A stretch of 64,000 nucleotides of DNA from Paramecium tetraurelia (GCF_000165425.1 NW_001799637.1:124001-188000), one strand, 5' to 3'. Positions 11,801-24,481 are shown, counted from the first letter of the stretch. Notes: generated by a model not told the origin, from the letters alone. Translations and numbers: made by a program.

Positions 11801-13141
11801 ATGAGTAGAAAGAACAGTGAGGATGATGGTATCATTTAATTTGACGAGGATGACAATCAATAAGACAACAAGAATAAGATGAGTGCTAAACAACAAATCA
11901 AAACTCGGAAAGAGTCAGACGATGATGAAATCATTCACGAACCAGGGATGCAACAAATCAATTAATAAGAATAGGAATTGAATAACCTCAGATTGAATAG
12001 ACCTAAAACATCAGGATAAGAAATGAAAATAAAACAATCAGATTAATAATAGGAAAATTAGTTTGAATAAATTCAACAACGAAGAGAACACCAATCTGAA
12101 GAATCATCTAACAATACTGAGGAAAGAGATGAGCATAATTAATCAGTAGTCAACTTCTAATCAGAGGCTGGAGAACAAGTTGAAGTGGAAGATGGAGATC
12201 AACAAGTGCAACCCAGAAGTCTTCCATTACAAAGACTAGATGATAATGATCAACAACCTCAATCACAAGAAATTTAGTTATAATAATAATAACCTCCTCA
12301 GTCATCGAACAATCAAAGGCAAGTCTCTGTTAATCCATTCCCTCAGAAACTTGAAATCGATTACGTGAGAGAATAAATGAAAGGCCAAGACAAGGGAAGA
12401 TAATTCCTAACAACCCCATTGAAAGAGAATAGAACCTTGCAATGCTACATCAAAAGAGATAAGAGTGGTCTTGCAAGGCTTTACCCAGTTTATCATGTTT
12501 ATACAACCGATGGAGACGTCTACTTATTCAGTGCTAAGAAAGTAGTCATGAACACTTCATCCAACTATGTGATTTCCATGGACAAGAAAGAATTCTCAAC
12601 CAGAAAACCATGCTTCTTAGGCAAAGTCAGATCCAATTTCCTTGGAACTGAATTCATTCTTTGGGACGAAGGCAAGAACTTCAAAAAATGCAAAGACACC
12701 ACTCTAATCAGAAATTAGTTAGGAGTAGTCTATTATGAAAGTCATATCATGTAGAATAAATGTCCTAGGAAGATGAAGGTTCTAATACCTAAGGTTGGAG
12801 AAATGAATATTCCTAAAATGTTCCAACCCCTTCATGATAAAGAAGGCATACAATATGATTACCAATATAATAAGCGTGAATTCATTGAGGAATTTGTCAA
12901 CAAACCTCCTAGATGGGATACCAAAATGAAAGCCCATGTTCTAAACTTCTACGGAAGAGTAGATCAACCCTCAGTCAAAAATTTCCAATTAGTCAAACCA
13001 GATAATCATTAATTCATTTATCTCCAATTTGGAAGAGTCGATGATCTCTTGTTCAATGTAGACTTCTGTTTTCCCCTATCACCTCTTCAAGCATTCTAAA
13101 TCTGCGTGACCTCCTTCGACTTCAAATTTGCATGTGAGTGA
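11801..13141 (+). CDS. Tubby-family protein
   Basis: Intronless, 446 residues. The N-terminal 200 residues are acidic and rich in Gln/Asn (low complexity). The C-terminal half is a tubby domain: LGKVRSNFLGTEFILWDEG in the middle, MKAHVLNFYGRVDQPSVKNF, and the family signature at the very end, VTSFDFKFACE followed by TGA. Tubby/TULP proteins bind phosphoinositides and help deliver membrane cargo to cilia. The domain looks complete. Confidence 0.95.
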
Positions 13142-13661
13142 AATCAGTATTAATATATCAATATATTATATATATGAAGATAAACAAATCAATTACAATA
13201 CCATTTTCAGACTCATCTATAGATAATTATCAAATCTAAACTTTGTAATTTATAGAAATCAATTTGTTTTGTAACTATTTAAATCAATATACTGTTAATA
13301 TAATATACTCTACTTATTAGAATATATTATATTAGCAATTAAAATAATAGAATTGCCAAAGGTTTAATTACTGAGAATTATTCCGAAACTGTATAAAAGG
13401 ATAAAATTACTGAAATTCATTTAGATGCCAATATAATCAAATACTTCTTAGTTGTCAACCTTTTAAATAATGATGTTATTTCTTTGATCTAAAATTTTAT
13501 ACTACATATTTCTCTTAGCATTTCGTTAAAAATGCTCAACTTATAACAAAAGGAATCTTTTATTGCTTCACTTTTAGTAGAATGTCCAGAATAATTTTGA
13601 TATTTCTCTTTTTTAGTAAGGATCGTATATATTAATTATATAAACAAATATATATAAAATT
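13142..13661. other. Intergenic, no gene recognised
   Basis: AT-rich spacer with TA-rich runs near 13150-13180 and 13290-13330. No coding or RNA signal seen. Confidence 0.5.
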
Positions 13662-14300
13662 ATGTCAGATCTATGTCAAAATTGTAAGCATCGCTAACTC
13701 AAATCAAAAATGACAGGTAAGAAGTTTTCAATGCACATCTTAAATTAGATTCAACAATTACGATCTCCACGCAATATTGAAACACCTTTTATTAATGTTA
13801 TTGATTACTTACAAAAAATACATCGAAAAAAAGAAGATGACTAAGTTTAAGAACAAGAATCTGAAAAACAATTACAATACAGTCGAATTCCAACTCACGT
13901 ATCAAAACAGAAGACTGATGTTCAAGTAGAAGATGCCACCACAACTACCTCTAGATAGATTTTATTTCCAGTTTCATAATTCATTTCAAGAGGAGCATCT
14001 GCTACTAAAATTAAAAGCAGTGCATTTTACAAGATGAGATAAATGAGTCTAGGTTCTAGAGACAACAAAAGAAGGCGTAATATTGAAGTTGGACCTATGT
14101 TTAATTAAGTTTCTAAATATGTCCATCCAATGAGACCATAAACTGTGAGGAGCTTTAATTCAAAAATGGATGATATTTTTAGATCAACTTAAACTACCAC
14201 TAGATAAGAATTGATAAGACACAGTAAGTCAGAGATGAATCTTAGGTTGCCTGTCTCTAATAAATTAAGTGAAGTATAATCACTAATGAGAAGAGAGTGA
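13662..14300 (+). CDS. Unknown basic Ser/Gln-rich protein
   Basis: Intronless, 212 residues with no TGA until 14298. It starts MSDLCQNCKHRQLKSK (a CxxC pair) and continues with many Ser, Thr, Gln, Arg and Lys residues (KMRQMSLGSRDNKRRRN; QTVRSFNSKMDDIF). Low-complexity composition with scattered basic clusters suggests a disordered, possibly nucleic-acid- or cytoskeleton-binding protein, but no family is recognisable. Convergent with the SERBP1-like gene, whose stop is 68 bp away. Confidence 0.7.
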
Positions 14301-14367
14301 AATTATAATTGATATATGTACTATATATACCAAATTTCTCACTTTTTATGTGTTTGGAATGATCACT

Positions 14368-15262
14368 TCATAATGATGGGAAATCCTTATCATCGAATTG
14401 AACTCCATTATTTGGTTATTACTAATTATGATATTAATATTTACTTATTTCTTTTATCCTTTGTTATTCTAATCTTTTCTATCATTTCTGTCATTTCTGT
14501 CATTTCTATCATTTCTATCATTTCTTCTTGTATCATTTGTAAATCCGAAATATTATTAACCTTCTGTACTCATTTCACTTCTGTATCCCTATTACTAACC
14601 ACTTGATTTTTTTGTTGCCTTCTATTCCTTTTCTCTCTTCTCATCTTCTCTTGTTCTCATCACCTATAATTTCTCCTTTTTCAATGCCTCCTCATCGATC
14701 TTTACTACTGGTTATGCCTTCTACTACTACTTTTTAAGGACTTCTTCCACATTCTAAATAAATTATCATAAACTATTCTTTACCACTCCTCTTGCTTAAT
14801 AATAATCTGCTAATGTCTTCTCAGGTGGTGCTTATGGTACATTTTCCTATGGCTATTATTCTTCAGCCTATTATTATTCAGTATTTTATTCCTAGGGTGT
14901 TTCCTTTCCCTCAATTGCACCTTGGTACTTCTCCTACTTTAAATCGTCCTTATAATTTCCCCAATTTCTTCTTCCGCCACCTTCTTTACGAAGTTCCTTT
15001 CCAATTCCTGTTCCGGAGTGTCTGTCCTTTGGATGAGGATCAGCTGTTAGTCCCTTTTATTTTGGAGCTGGATTATGATGTTAAGTGCTTTCTTTCTTAA
15101 CTAATTCAACTGGAATCACTTATTCCTACTCGCGCTTTTATTTATCTAATAATTTATGAAAGATATGTTACTCTTCTTAGATTGTTATTATTGTGTTTTC
15201 TATTGAGTTTTAGAATCCTCATCATCTGAAATGTTAAGGACATTAAACATATTGGTGCTCAT
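14368..15262 (-). CDS. SERBP1/Stm1/HABP4-type ribosome-associated RNA-binding protein
   Basis: Four exons, 271 residues. Introns: 15146-15171, 14754-14783 and 14422-14444. The N-terminus MSTNMFNVLNISDDED, the core DRHSGTGIGKELRKEGGGRR followed by NWG, and the terminal VQFDDKDFPSL are the Stm1/SERBP1 hallmarks. These proteins bind idle or hibernating 80S ribosomes and mRNA. The middle is Gln/Glu-rich. Near the end an Arg-Asn-Asp triplet is repeated five times, from a 9-bp DNA repeat. The final exon is only 18 codons. Confidence 0.92.
14482..14526. repeat. 9-bp tandem repeat, five units, inside the SERBP1-like gene
   Basis: Five near-identical units TCATTTCT(G/A/T) run from 14482 to 14526. On the coding minus strand each unit encodes Arg-Asn-Asp (Arg-Lys-Asp at one edge). 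It is in phase with codons, so copy-number change would alter length without breaking the frame. Confidence 0.9.
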
Positions 15263-16537
15263 TTTTAAAGATTTGAAAATTTAATAAAAATATGTATAAT
15301 TAATTCCAATACTAATTTTTTATAATAATCATCAAAATCATGTAATTTTCTACACCTTATTTAATACTCATATTCATCCTTATGATTGTGAAATCTATTC
15401 CAAACTTAATACTTTTAAACTAAGAATTTTTGCAAATTATCAAAAGTACTATTCTGATAGTGATAATCAATAATAGTGTGTTTTATTATAAAATTTGATA
15501 AATAAGATTTATAAATATGATAAAAATTCTCATTTATAATTTATGTGTCTTCTGTTTTATCAATAGACATATCAATTTTGATTATTAATATCTCATTTAC
15601 TATTGAATTATGAGATTCTAAATTTATCTAAATTCCAGCTTTAATTTTGATTATTACTTTTGCATTAGTAATTTACACTAATTTCTTGTCTTGATGCAAC
15701 GATATTGCTATCTATCTTATTTTGATAGTTAAGACAGTGTAAATAAAGCCTTGAATAATTTAATCACAACCATAAGAAAGACAGTGGATTAAATATGAAT
15801 TATTGTTATTAGATATTTGAATAAAAGAAGTGTAACTTACAATCATAAATTGATTTACCTATTTAGAAATTAAAGATAGGAGATCTTTTATCTAACTATA
15901 TTAAGATTTAGATGTAATATATTGAAAATAAACTTTCGTATTATTTAACGACCAAAATGTTCTATAATCAAACTCTTGGGTTTTCAGTAATACTCATTTT
16001 TTTATTTGCTCAGTATTGTTGCTACATTTTAAACATCTCTGTTTTTATATAAGAGTCTAGAATGCAAGTTGTTAAAATTTATCATTAACTAAAAATGAAG
16101 AATAAAGAATTGATTTATTGGATAAGAATTTAAAATCATACATTGACTCTGTATTAAAGAGAAGAATTTTAGCAGAAATAAGAGTACATTTTACAAGAAT
16201 TTATCGAAATTTCTGATCAATTTTGAGTTGGATCTATTAGATTCCTTGTACTAAACAATAAAATATTTATTAAAAGGATTTTGGACTGTTTTATCAAATA
16301 GTTGTTGTAATTAATATGATTTAAAAATAGTTGTAAGTAGTATATCTTTTCAATTCCAATTTCCATTTTATTATGTAATGATGATTTTTAACCAAATATC
16401 ATGTATTCAGCTCTCAATAATTTGAAGTTGATAGTTATCTTTGTACAAGAATTATATAATAATAGTAATGAGATGAATATTACATGTACAAAAAGTATTA
16501 AATTAGGTCCACTAATAATATATAATATATATTTAAA
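15263..16537. other. Long intergenic region, possible gene remnant
   Basis: About 1.3 kb of AT-rich DNA. On the plus strand near 16095-16220 a short coding-like frame (MKNKELIYWIRIQNHTLTLY) reaches TGA after about 40 codons. Elsewhere all frames are broken. Probably decayed sequence; nothing named. Confidence 0.4.
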
Positions 16538-17864
16538 TCATTATCTATTCTTAAGTTATTTTCTCATTCTTTCATTGTCTTATCTTATCACTAATATCTA
16601 TTATATTAATATTATTTAAATACTTTGTCTTAGAGACTCTTTAAATCATTTTAAGTTAATTCTGATTCATTTATTATACCTTATAATCTTTAATTTTCAT
16701 CTTGAAGCAATTTCAATTTGTCATTACATTCTTCATATAATTTCAGTTTAATTTCTTCCTTTTGATATGATTATTTCAAAGCTTCTTCTTCTTTTCTACT
16801 TTTAATTAATTTTTCTTTAACAAGATCATTCTCTTATTTCTGTTTCTAAATAGTATTAGCCAGACTACTAGAATTTTTCAATTACAAGTTTAGTCTGTCA
16901 TTCTCTAAAATCAAGGTTTGGACTTTATTTTCCAACTCTTGAACCAAATCATTCAATTCCTAGGAGGTATCAATCTTAATTTTAGCTTCCAATTCTTCAC
17001 AACGTACTTTATAATTCTAGATTTCATTCTTCATAGCAGCCAATTAATTATAGGCCATTTTTCTATCATTCTAGTATTTGACTATGAGATCTCTTAATGC
17101 CATTACATCGGGTACCCTCATTAATTCTGCATTGTCAACTTACAATTATTTATTCATCTAATTTAGTAATTTAATCTTATCATCCAATTCCTTTATTAAT
17201 TAAGCTGATTGAACTCTCTATGCTTCGGATTCCAACTTCTAGATTTCTTAAGTCATTTTAACACTTTATTATTGTAATGTTTTCAATTCCTCTTGAAGAA
17301 CGAATGTATTGGTGTAATTGACTACTTTTTGTGAGCTTTATTACACCAAAGTTGGTTAAACAAAGGAAGATGAATGAGCAATATGTTTAGGCTATTATGG
17401 TGCTTGTACTTATGAAAAATAATGCTATTGTTTCTGATCTCGAGTATTTGGAGATTAGAATTAAATTTAGGGAGACTAAACTTGATGTTGAGGTGAGAGC
17501 AAATAGGGTTGACGATTTTGAGGAGATTGCAATATCTAAGCATTCTCATGTCTTTATTAAGGACTCATGGGGATGAAGGGAGGCAGTTTGGGAATTAAAA
17601 TTAATTGGGATCTTCCTTTTATGCCTGCTTTCCTCCTCCAACCTTGGAATTGTATCTTATATTTCAGATGCATTCGGAGTTTATTGAAGTGTCAGTTGCT
17701 TGGTGGAGTACCACTGGTTTGTTGACAATTTCCATATCACTGGCTGTCTTTTACACTAAGCCCTTATTCTCAACATTCGTGAAAGGGGAACGAACTTAGA
17801 ATTGATTGTATAATTGGGTTGGATTAGCGATTGGTTTATTTTTAGAGACTTAGAATTATTGCAT
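16538..17864 (-). CDS. Long coiled-coil protein, N-terminal splicing unresolved
   Basis: The C-terminal two thirds are clear: heptad-rich segments such as EELKTLQQQSVKMTQEIQKL, CEELEAKIKIDTSQEL and YQKEEIKLKLYEECND, ending after a 26-nt intron (16598-16623) with MRKQLKNRQ. Upstream, a Ser/Pro/Gln-rich region (QSPQNRQPYLLSPQH) is in the same frame. The likely start MQQFQVSKNKPIANPTQ (17864) and the segment LEEESRHKRKIPINFN lie in two other frames, with no ordinary-size intron between them. So there are either two base errors or odd introns near 17680-17740 and 17550-17590. Function unknown; a cytoskeletal role would be a guess. Confidence 0.65.
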
Positions 17865-17923
17865 GACTAACAGCCAAATTTTTATTAATAAGAAACTCAA
17901 TAATTTGGGTTCAATATATATAA

Positions 17924-18886
17924 TCATTTGTTATGATAACTTTTTGAAATATTGCAACATTTTGCAATGAATCCGGACATCTACAAAAAAGTCTGTAATC
18001 AATTCTAGCTTTCAGAAAGGCTGTTTATCGTAAGAATTCAAACTGAAGATCTCTGTCTCCATTATGATTTTAAATTAACTTTATTGAATGTATTGGTGAT
18101 GTCATAAGCCATATAACCATCATCAAAAATCGATTTCATAAGTGATTAAGCAGGTTAGAATTCCCCCTTTATCATATAACTTAGAATCTCCTTCAAATCA
18201 TCAATATTAGGCACATCACAAACTTTGAATACATTTTCTCGATTTACTAATCCAAATCCTGTAAATGTAGCCTATAAATTATTGATTGCTTGTCTCATAT
18301 CTCCTTCTGATGTAAATATTAATGCATCCAATCCATCCTTTGTGTAAGTAATACTCTCTTATTTATAATCTCCAACACTCTTTCTCTTATCTCACTCTCA
18401 CCCAACCGATTGAATCTCAAAATCAGCATCTGCTTTAGATTGCATCAATCAATTTAGTTGAATCATTACAAGATAATACAAATCTAGTAGAATTCGAATA
18501 ATCACTGATGAACATTCTTAATGCTTATTATGCTCCTTCTGTCAAACTGTCTGCTTCATCTAAAATTACTATTTTGTGTTGTCCTTCCTGTAAATTCACT
18601 TTCTTCTATGCAAACCCTTTTATTTGTTCTCTCACTGTCTCTATTCCTCTATCATCAGATGCATTCAATTCAAGCACACTTTCTTTTATTGAATCTCCCA
18701 ATATTTATCTTGCTAAACATAGTACACTACTTGTCTTCCCTATTCCAGGAGGGCCAACCAATATGATGGTAGGAAGATTTCCCATTTTTGCTATTACTCT
18801 TAATTTATCAACAAATCAGAATTGCCATGAACTTCATCCAGAGTTTTTGGCCTATACTTCTCTAACCAAATTAAATTGTTTTCCAT
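17924..18886 (-). CDS. RFC2: Replication factor C small subunit (RFC2-like), with frame breaks
   Basis: AAA+ clamp-loader subunit, unmistakable in pieces: [20 protein letters not shown], the Walker [22 protein letters not shown], the Walker [20 protein letters not shown] (the SRC arginine-finger motif), [33 protein letters not shown] and the C-terminal collar [11 protein letters not shown]. The reading frame slips five times by one base, near 18815, 18425, 18362, 18078 and 18000. No introns explain the slips and no in-frame nonsense codon is needed otherwise. Because the protein is so well conserved between the slips, sequence errors are at least as likely as a young pseudogene. Confidence 0.85.
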
Positions 18887-19319
18887 TTAGCGCTGAATTT
18901 TAAAATATTATTAAATAAGATCAAAATTATTATCTTCATTCTAATTATAGATATTCATCCATATACAATTCATTTGTATTGGCTTATATTGATATCACAA
19001 CACTTTGGGAGCATAAATAAGGATTCATTCAAACAATTTGATTATTAATCTGATGCTTTAATAATGTTGTACAACCATAAAAAATTAATATTGAGTATCC
19101 TAAATAATTCATTAAATACGATTCAATTTAATCATATATTCTAAACAAATTAATCCCATTATTTGATTACCATCGAAAATACAATTGCAAAGTACAGAAT
19201 TATAAATTGAGATTACCTTTTGTTAACGTTGTTTTTGATTGTTAATTTGAATGATACCCATAACCTAAAGTAAATAAGCATATTAATAAAGATTTTAGTA
19301 ATTATATAAGAATGTTCTA
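18887..19319. other. Intergenic, no gene recognised
   Basis: AT-rich spacer between divergent RFC2 and the papain-like gene; it must hold both promoters. No motif recognised. Confidence 0.5.
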
Positions 19320-20441
19320 ATGGAGATTAAGGATTGTATAAATTATCTTACTAATAATAAAAATGTGAATGATATTGCCCATAGTTATAAATTATTATTT
19401 ATTATTAGGATCTCAATTACATACTGTTTTTTAATTGATAATTTAATTTTAATGATTTTGCCAACATCTATACTTTCAGTTTTATTAGGTTCTATCATAA
19501 CATCTTAAACTATGCTAAATTAATTTTAAGAGTGGAAAACTGAATTTAACAAAAATTATTAATCCAAATACGAAGAAATCTATAGATTTTAAATTTATAT
19601 TGCTAATTTAGAAATTATTCAAACACATAACTCTAACAATAACTATTCGTATACCTTAGGAGAAAATTAGTTTATGGATCTCACTAATGACGAATTCTTA
19701 GAAATATATGCCTCCAAAGATGCTCAAGAGTAGACTCCTTTTTCAAACAAAAATTCTGATATAATACTTACTCATAAAACAGGTAAAAAAGTGGTTCTTT
19801 ATGATTGGAGTGATTACTGCATGTCGCCAAAAGATTAAGGCAATTGTGGAGCAGGATGGGCTTTTGCAACAGCTGAGATCATGGAATGCTATTTTATTAT
19901 CGATTCAGGATAAGCATATTTTAAAAAATTTTCGCAGTAGTAATTGATAGATTGTGTGGATGGGAATTATGGTTGTGAAACTAGATCGATGAATGATATT
20001 ATTAATGCATTTGAGTATGCTAATGAAGATCATATTTCTGAATTAGATTACTACCCTTAAACTGGAAGATAAGATGCATGCAAAGGAATAAGAGGATAGC
20101 ATACTTATGCTCTGACTTAATTTGAAACTATTTAACGTGACATATACACCTTAATTGATTCACTTAGTAATGGACCAGTAGTAGCAGGCTTTGATATCAG
20201 CGGATGGTAATTTTACAAGGATGGAATATATGATTGCTTTTTAGATAAGAAACCAAATCATCATGCTATAATTATTAAGGTTTTAGCTCTCCATGATGAA
20301 TAAGATAAAGACTACATAGAAATATAAAATTCTTGGGGGTAAAACTGGGGCAGGAAAGGATTAATTAAGTATAGTCTCAAGTACGATTGTAATGCCTTTG
20401 ATAGACCGATTTATAGATCATTTAAGATATAAGTACATTGA
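19320..20441 (+). CDS. Papain-family (C1A) protein lacking the catalytic cysteine
   Basis: Intronless, 373 residues. Hydrophobic N-terminal segments (LILMILPTSILSVLLGSIIT) suggest a signal anchor. An I29 inhibitor-type propeptide follows (EWKTEFNKNYQSKYEEIYRF; GENQFMDLTNDEFLE). The mature domain begins with DWSDYCMSPKDQGNCGAGWA. In active enzymes the last part reads QGxCGSCWAF; here Gly (codon 19854-19856, residue 179) stands where the nucleophile Cys should be. The His (NHHAIIIKV) and Asn (IQNSWGQNWGRKG) positions are kept. It is therefore probably a non-enzymatic C1A homologue. The start at 19320 is the first ATG of the frame. Confidence 0.87.
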
Positions 20442-21373
20442 TGTATGAATAACATTAATCTCAAGTTTCATCCTATTTATTATACCTAATGTTCCAATCC
20501 TTTTAATATATGTTTATCTATTTTCTGATAGTTGCATCTAAATTGTTTAACAAATTTAAATGATCTCATTCACAAAATATTAATAATTAAGAAGGTTCTC
20601 ACAACCCCTTTGATAGATCCTGTTTGATTCTTCACCTAGTGATGCAATTTCTTTTGCTCCAGATGTTATTTATTGAAAATACCTTATTGTTAAAATTCAA
20701 ATTACTCTTTATGTTTATTTGTTAACATGGTAGTATTTATCTATAGTTAAGTAATCTATCAATAGTTTTGGGAAAAAAATACATTTTATAACCTACAATA
20801 TTTTCATAACAGTGCACCATGATTCGGAATTTGTTTATATATTTTAATAAAAGTAAGACATTTTTGAAGAATAAAAATAGAAAAGGATCAAACTAGTTCC
20901 ATGTTCAAATGATAATTTTGAGTTTCAAATGACAATAATCTAGAATGGCGTGGTATGTTTTGGTCACGGTTAAACTGTGTATATTGTATCATTAACAAAA
21001 ACTCAGGAAATAGTGTTATCATCAGATCCAATAAGTCAAAATCTATAGAATAAGTTGGGCAATTATTGCGGTGTCGCTAACTATAAAAATATATTAATTT
21101 GGACACCAAATTGTCATGTATATGAATTAATTGTTTGAGGATCATGATTTGTCATTTTATTATTCATAATCAATATCCATTAAGAATAAGTATTTTCTAA
21201 AGTGTAAACAATCATTAAAAGTTATTAGATTAATAAGAATAATATATTATCATTATTAATTAATTATATTAATAGCGATCACTATTGTCTGATTATTAAG
21301 TAATTCTAGATCTAACCAATGTTTAGAATGTTTCAGAAATAATATCAAATTAGTTATGATATCCTGTATTGAT
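20442..21373. other. Gap with a short plus-strand coding remnant
   Basis: Near 20868-21147 the plus strand reads a coding-like stretch (MTIIQNGVVCFGHGQTVYIV, then NYKNILIWTPNCHVYELIV) ending at TGA. It starts without a clear ATG. It may be a gene fragment or the decayed 3' part of the minus-strand WD40 gene read in reverse. The rest shows nothing. Confidence 0.35.
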
Positions 21374-23278
21374 TCATACTTGTGATGAAGGATGAAAAGT
21401 TGATATCAAAATAAAATTGTGGATATTTATCGAACTTCGAAACTTGAATCTTTGACAAAGTGATTTTAAGTAAGATGTCTAATTTTATCTCTTACCCCAA
21501 ATTACTATTTTGTTATCCTAACCACATGAAACCAAAATATCATCTTTTTGGTTTAAAGCTAAAGCCATCACTGATTTTTCATGTTTCTTCAGCGAATATT
21601 GGAAGCTCATTCGATTATTTGTTAATTACAATTCCCAATAATTTATCAATCCATCTGAACTTGCTGTAAATAAGTATTTAGTATTATTATTTTTTGATTA
21701 TTCCAAAATTATAAAATTAATTTAATCTGTATGATTTTTATATTGGGGTGATTCGAAGTGAAAATTTTAGATATTTTCAATATTTTGATAAAAATTCATT
21801 TAGGGCTTTAATATTTTCCAATATTATAACTTTCCATCATTATAACCAGCTATGAAGCAATTAGCAATTTAACAATCAGCAAAACAAGTTACAAATTGCT
21901 TTGGTTAAAGAAATAAAATTTTCTTTGCTAAACGCTAATTTATTGAATGATGTATTTCGATACAATTGTTTACTCCTTTTAATAATAAAGAATCTAAATT
22001 AGTAACTAATGCACAATTAGGTTTAACATTAATATCATTCCAAATAGTGTTTAAAGGCAATTTTTTCCAATATATTTCTCTCTAAATTTACAAGTCTGCG
22101 ATTTTTGGTTAATTATCTTTAGATTTTTAAATAAAGAGATGTTTTTCTTAGATTATCTTTATTGAATTTTATAATTTTGATACCAAATCTTTTACAAAAA
22201 CAAGAATTCTAAGCTATTAATCACCTATTTAGCATTCTGGAATAGATTAATCCTTTTCACTTAACATTTAGCATAAATTTTAGTAGTTGCTAAGATTGGA
22301 GCATTCGGATCTTTAAACCTTGCAAATAAAATCTAAAATTGATTTTTATTCCTAATTTTACAATTAGAATGTTAAATTATTTAATTGGGAGAAAAATGAA
22401 AATTAAAGGTCCTTTATTAAACTTAACCAATGCTTCTAAATCACTTTTATAAATTTCTGAGAATTCTTTTACAACTATCTATTCTGATCTATAAAATACT
22501 AATCTAAGACTTTCTTCAATTCTTCAATAGACTCTCCTTTTCCCTTGCATTTCTTACAGTAAACTCTCTATTCTAATGGAAAATTTTTTTAAATATTAAA
22601 AGAACTTATTGGTAAATTATGGGATTTACATACAATATTTTCAAAATCCTAATTAATTAAAAAAAATACATTTAATTAATTTTTTCTGAATTGCTCAGCA
22701 ATTTTGTATGAATTCCAAAATATATTAAGGTTTTATGAAAAGATTTCATTAAATTAATTGTTCATAGCAAATTTGTTAAGAATTGCATTCAGTTCGTCGA
22801 ATTGGGTCTAAAGTTTTTTCTGTGTAATATTATCTATTAATATTATTGAAGAGACTATTTGGTATACGTTATACTTGATCCAACCTTCCTAATTATCACT
22901 CATGTCGTCCAATACTTCTAAAAATTTCTTATTTTCTTGTGAAAATTGTTAATCTTTAATACTAATAACCCATTCATCAATAGTTTCGATCAAAGAATCA
23001 TAAATGCTTATGGTGTAATTTTTTTATTCTTAAATATCTTTCTTCCATTTATTCACCTTTAAAATTTCCTCATTAATCATTCCAAATATTGTTGTGTTCA
23101 ACTTCTACTTATTTTAGTCCACCATCTCCAAAGCTTTCTTATATCCGATCACTGTTCCAAAATGTTATTATTCTTCTATGCATTATGAGCATAAATATCT
23201 GTCTTCAGGTTTTCATTTTGGATTAAGAATTATTTGGATGATAGGTAGATTGTGATTTTTTGAGCATTGATGATCCAT
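21374..23278 (-). pseudogene. Zinc-binding/WD40 protein of a large Paramecium-type family, probably decayed
   Basis: A 635-codon frame starts MDHQCSKNHNLPIIQIILN and carries Cys pairs (YLCSQCIEE; VYCKKCKGKGESIEELKK), helical middle regions, then WD40 blades: GYNDGKLQYWKIL, LFTASSDGLINYWELQ and VMALALNQKDDILVSCGQDN followed by KIVIWG. One in-frame TGA interrupts it at 23213-23215, about 22 codons from the start. The blades stop after about three, well short of the usual seven, with further frame changes downstream. Either a decaying copy or a gene with sequence errors. Confidence 0.6.
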
Positions 23279-23299
23279 ATTGTTGTTGACTTTAAATTA

Positions 23300-24413
23300 T
23301 TTCTAATATTATGATTATATTATTAAAAAATAATTGAATAATTTTGATAACCCTCATTATTGATTGAAAATTCAATTCAAAATATGGTTGATTGATATCG
23401 AAAGTTTGAGCAATAGTTTTGAATTAATTTTAAATGGTATTTCTCAAATCCTTTCTAATAATTCTTACAATTCGATTTTGTTCTGTGATATGCTCCTTAA
23501 CACAGCATTTAAAATTTAGATTGGAATATTAGCCACAATCAAAGTGAGTTGAAAATACAATTGGCTCCTTAATAATTAATAAGTCAAAATCCCTATAGGG
23601 GAATATTTCGATTTAATTTGTGCATTTTAAGTTCCGAGTTTAATTGTAAATATTGTTTAAGGCCATTAAACAGTCAAAGTTTAGTTTGCATCGATGACCA
23701 GGTTTTTGAAAATGGTGAGTAGTATAAAACCCTATTATCATTAAATAGGTTTTAAACTAACTGTTTCATTCTTAATAGTTTTATCCTTTTATCTCTAGAT
23801 GTAGTATCTATTGTCACTATCAAGAAATTTACAATCTGAAATGTTGTTTCGCATCCAAATCTAAATTTCTAATAATTTCAAACTGCAACATGCATCTTTA
23901 TATTTTTATTTCCATTCTTCAATTTATGTCATTATTGATGAATTACAAATTCTAACCTCTCTATTCTCTACTTAATAATATTGAAATCTGCATTGATAAT
24001 TTAATCAAGCAATTCTTATTCCTCCTTTGTTAATTTTGAATTCAAATCAGACAGCTTTTTTTTTCTCTTACTTATGGTGTTTATAGTAAACTATTGGTGT
24101 GAATAAAGTATTGAGGAATTGAAGTGTAAGTTAAATTTCTATTCAGCTTGTAGGATCCTCAATTCTAAAATTTGCATTTTCCTTATTAATTATTGATTAT
24201 CCTATGTTATTATCCTTTTAGCATTATTTGATTTAAACTATTTTCAGTAGGTTGGGAGGAGACATTAAGTTTCTTGACATTTTTCAGGATATTGTATTTT
24301 TAAGTTGTCGAAGGAGTCATTTCTGTAAATGTTGGTTCCTGTATGGGCTTATGATCTAGAGAATTTTAGAGTAAGGATGAAAATTGTTTAATTTTAGGAG
24401 TAGACCCAAACAT
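23300..24413 (-). pseudogene. Coiled-coil gene remnant upstream of the WD40 frame
   Basis: Starts MFGSTPKIKQFSSLLQNSL at 24413. About 50 codons later the coding signal moves to another frame (KMQILELRILQAEQKFNL, then LTKEEQELLDQIINADFNI). Below 23950 only short coding-like pieces remain. No intron of usual size links the frames. It might once have been a separate gene, or the 5' part of the gene ending at 21374. Confidence 0.4.
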
Positions 24414-24481
24414 TGTAGCTGTTAAATTATAAATATATTATATTAGGATTGTGTATCGATATATACATAAATAAATTTATA

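Noticed and set aside
14316-14606. Hydrophobic plus-strand frame with repeated Ile-Ser-Val
   Set aside because: It is the antisense of the SERBP1-like gene, and the repeats are the reverse of the Arg-Asn-Asp codons.
17322-17935. Plus-strand open frames, one with a P2X-like word (GSLGIKINWD), another ending FQRLRIIA
   Set aside because: The minus strand gives continuous Ser/Pro/Gln-rich and coiled-coil coding here. Glutamine codons TAA/TAG read backwards give Leu, which keeps antisense frames open. The P2X resemblance does not extend beyond the word.
18508-18903. Plus-strand frame of 131 codons
   Set aside because: Antisense to RFC2, whose Walker motifs lie on the minus strand.
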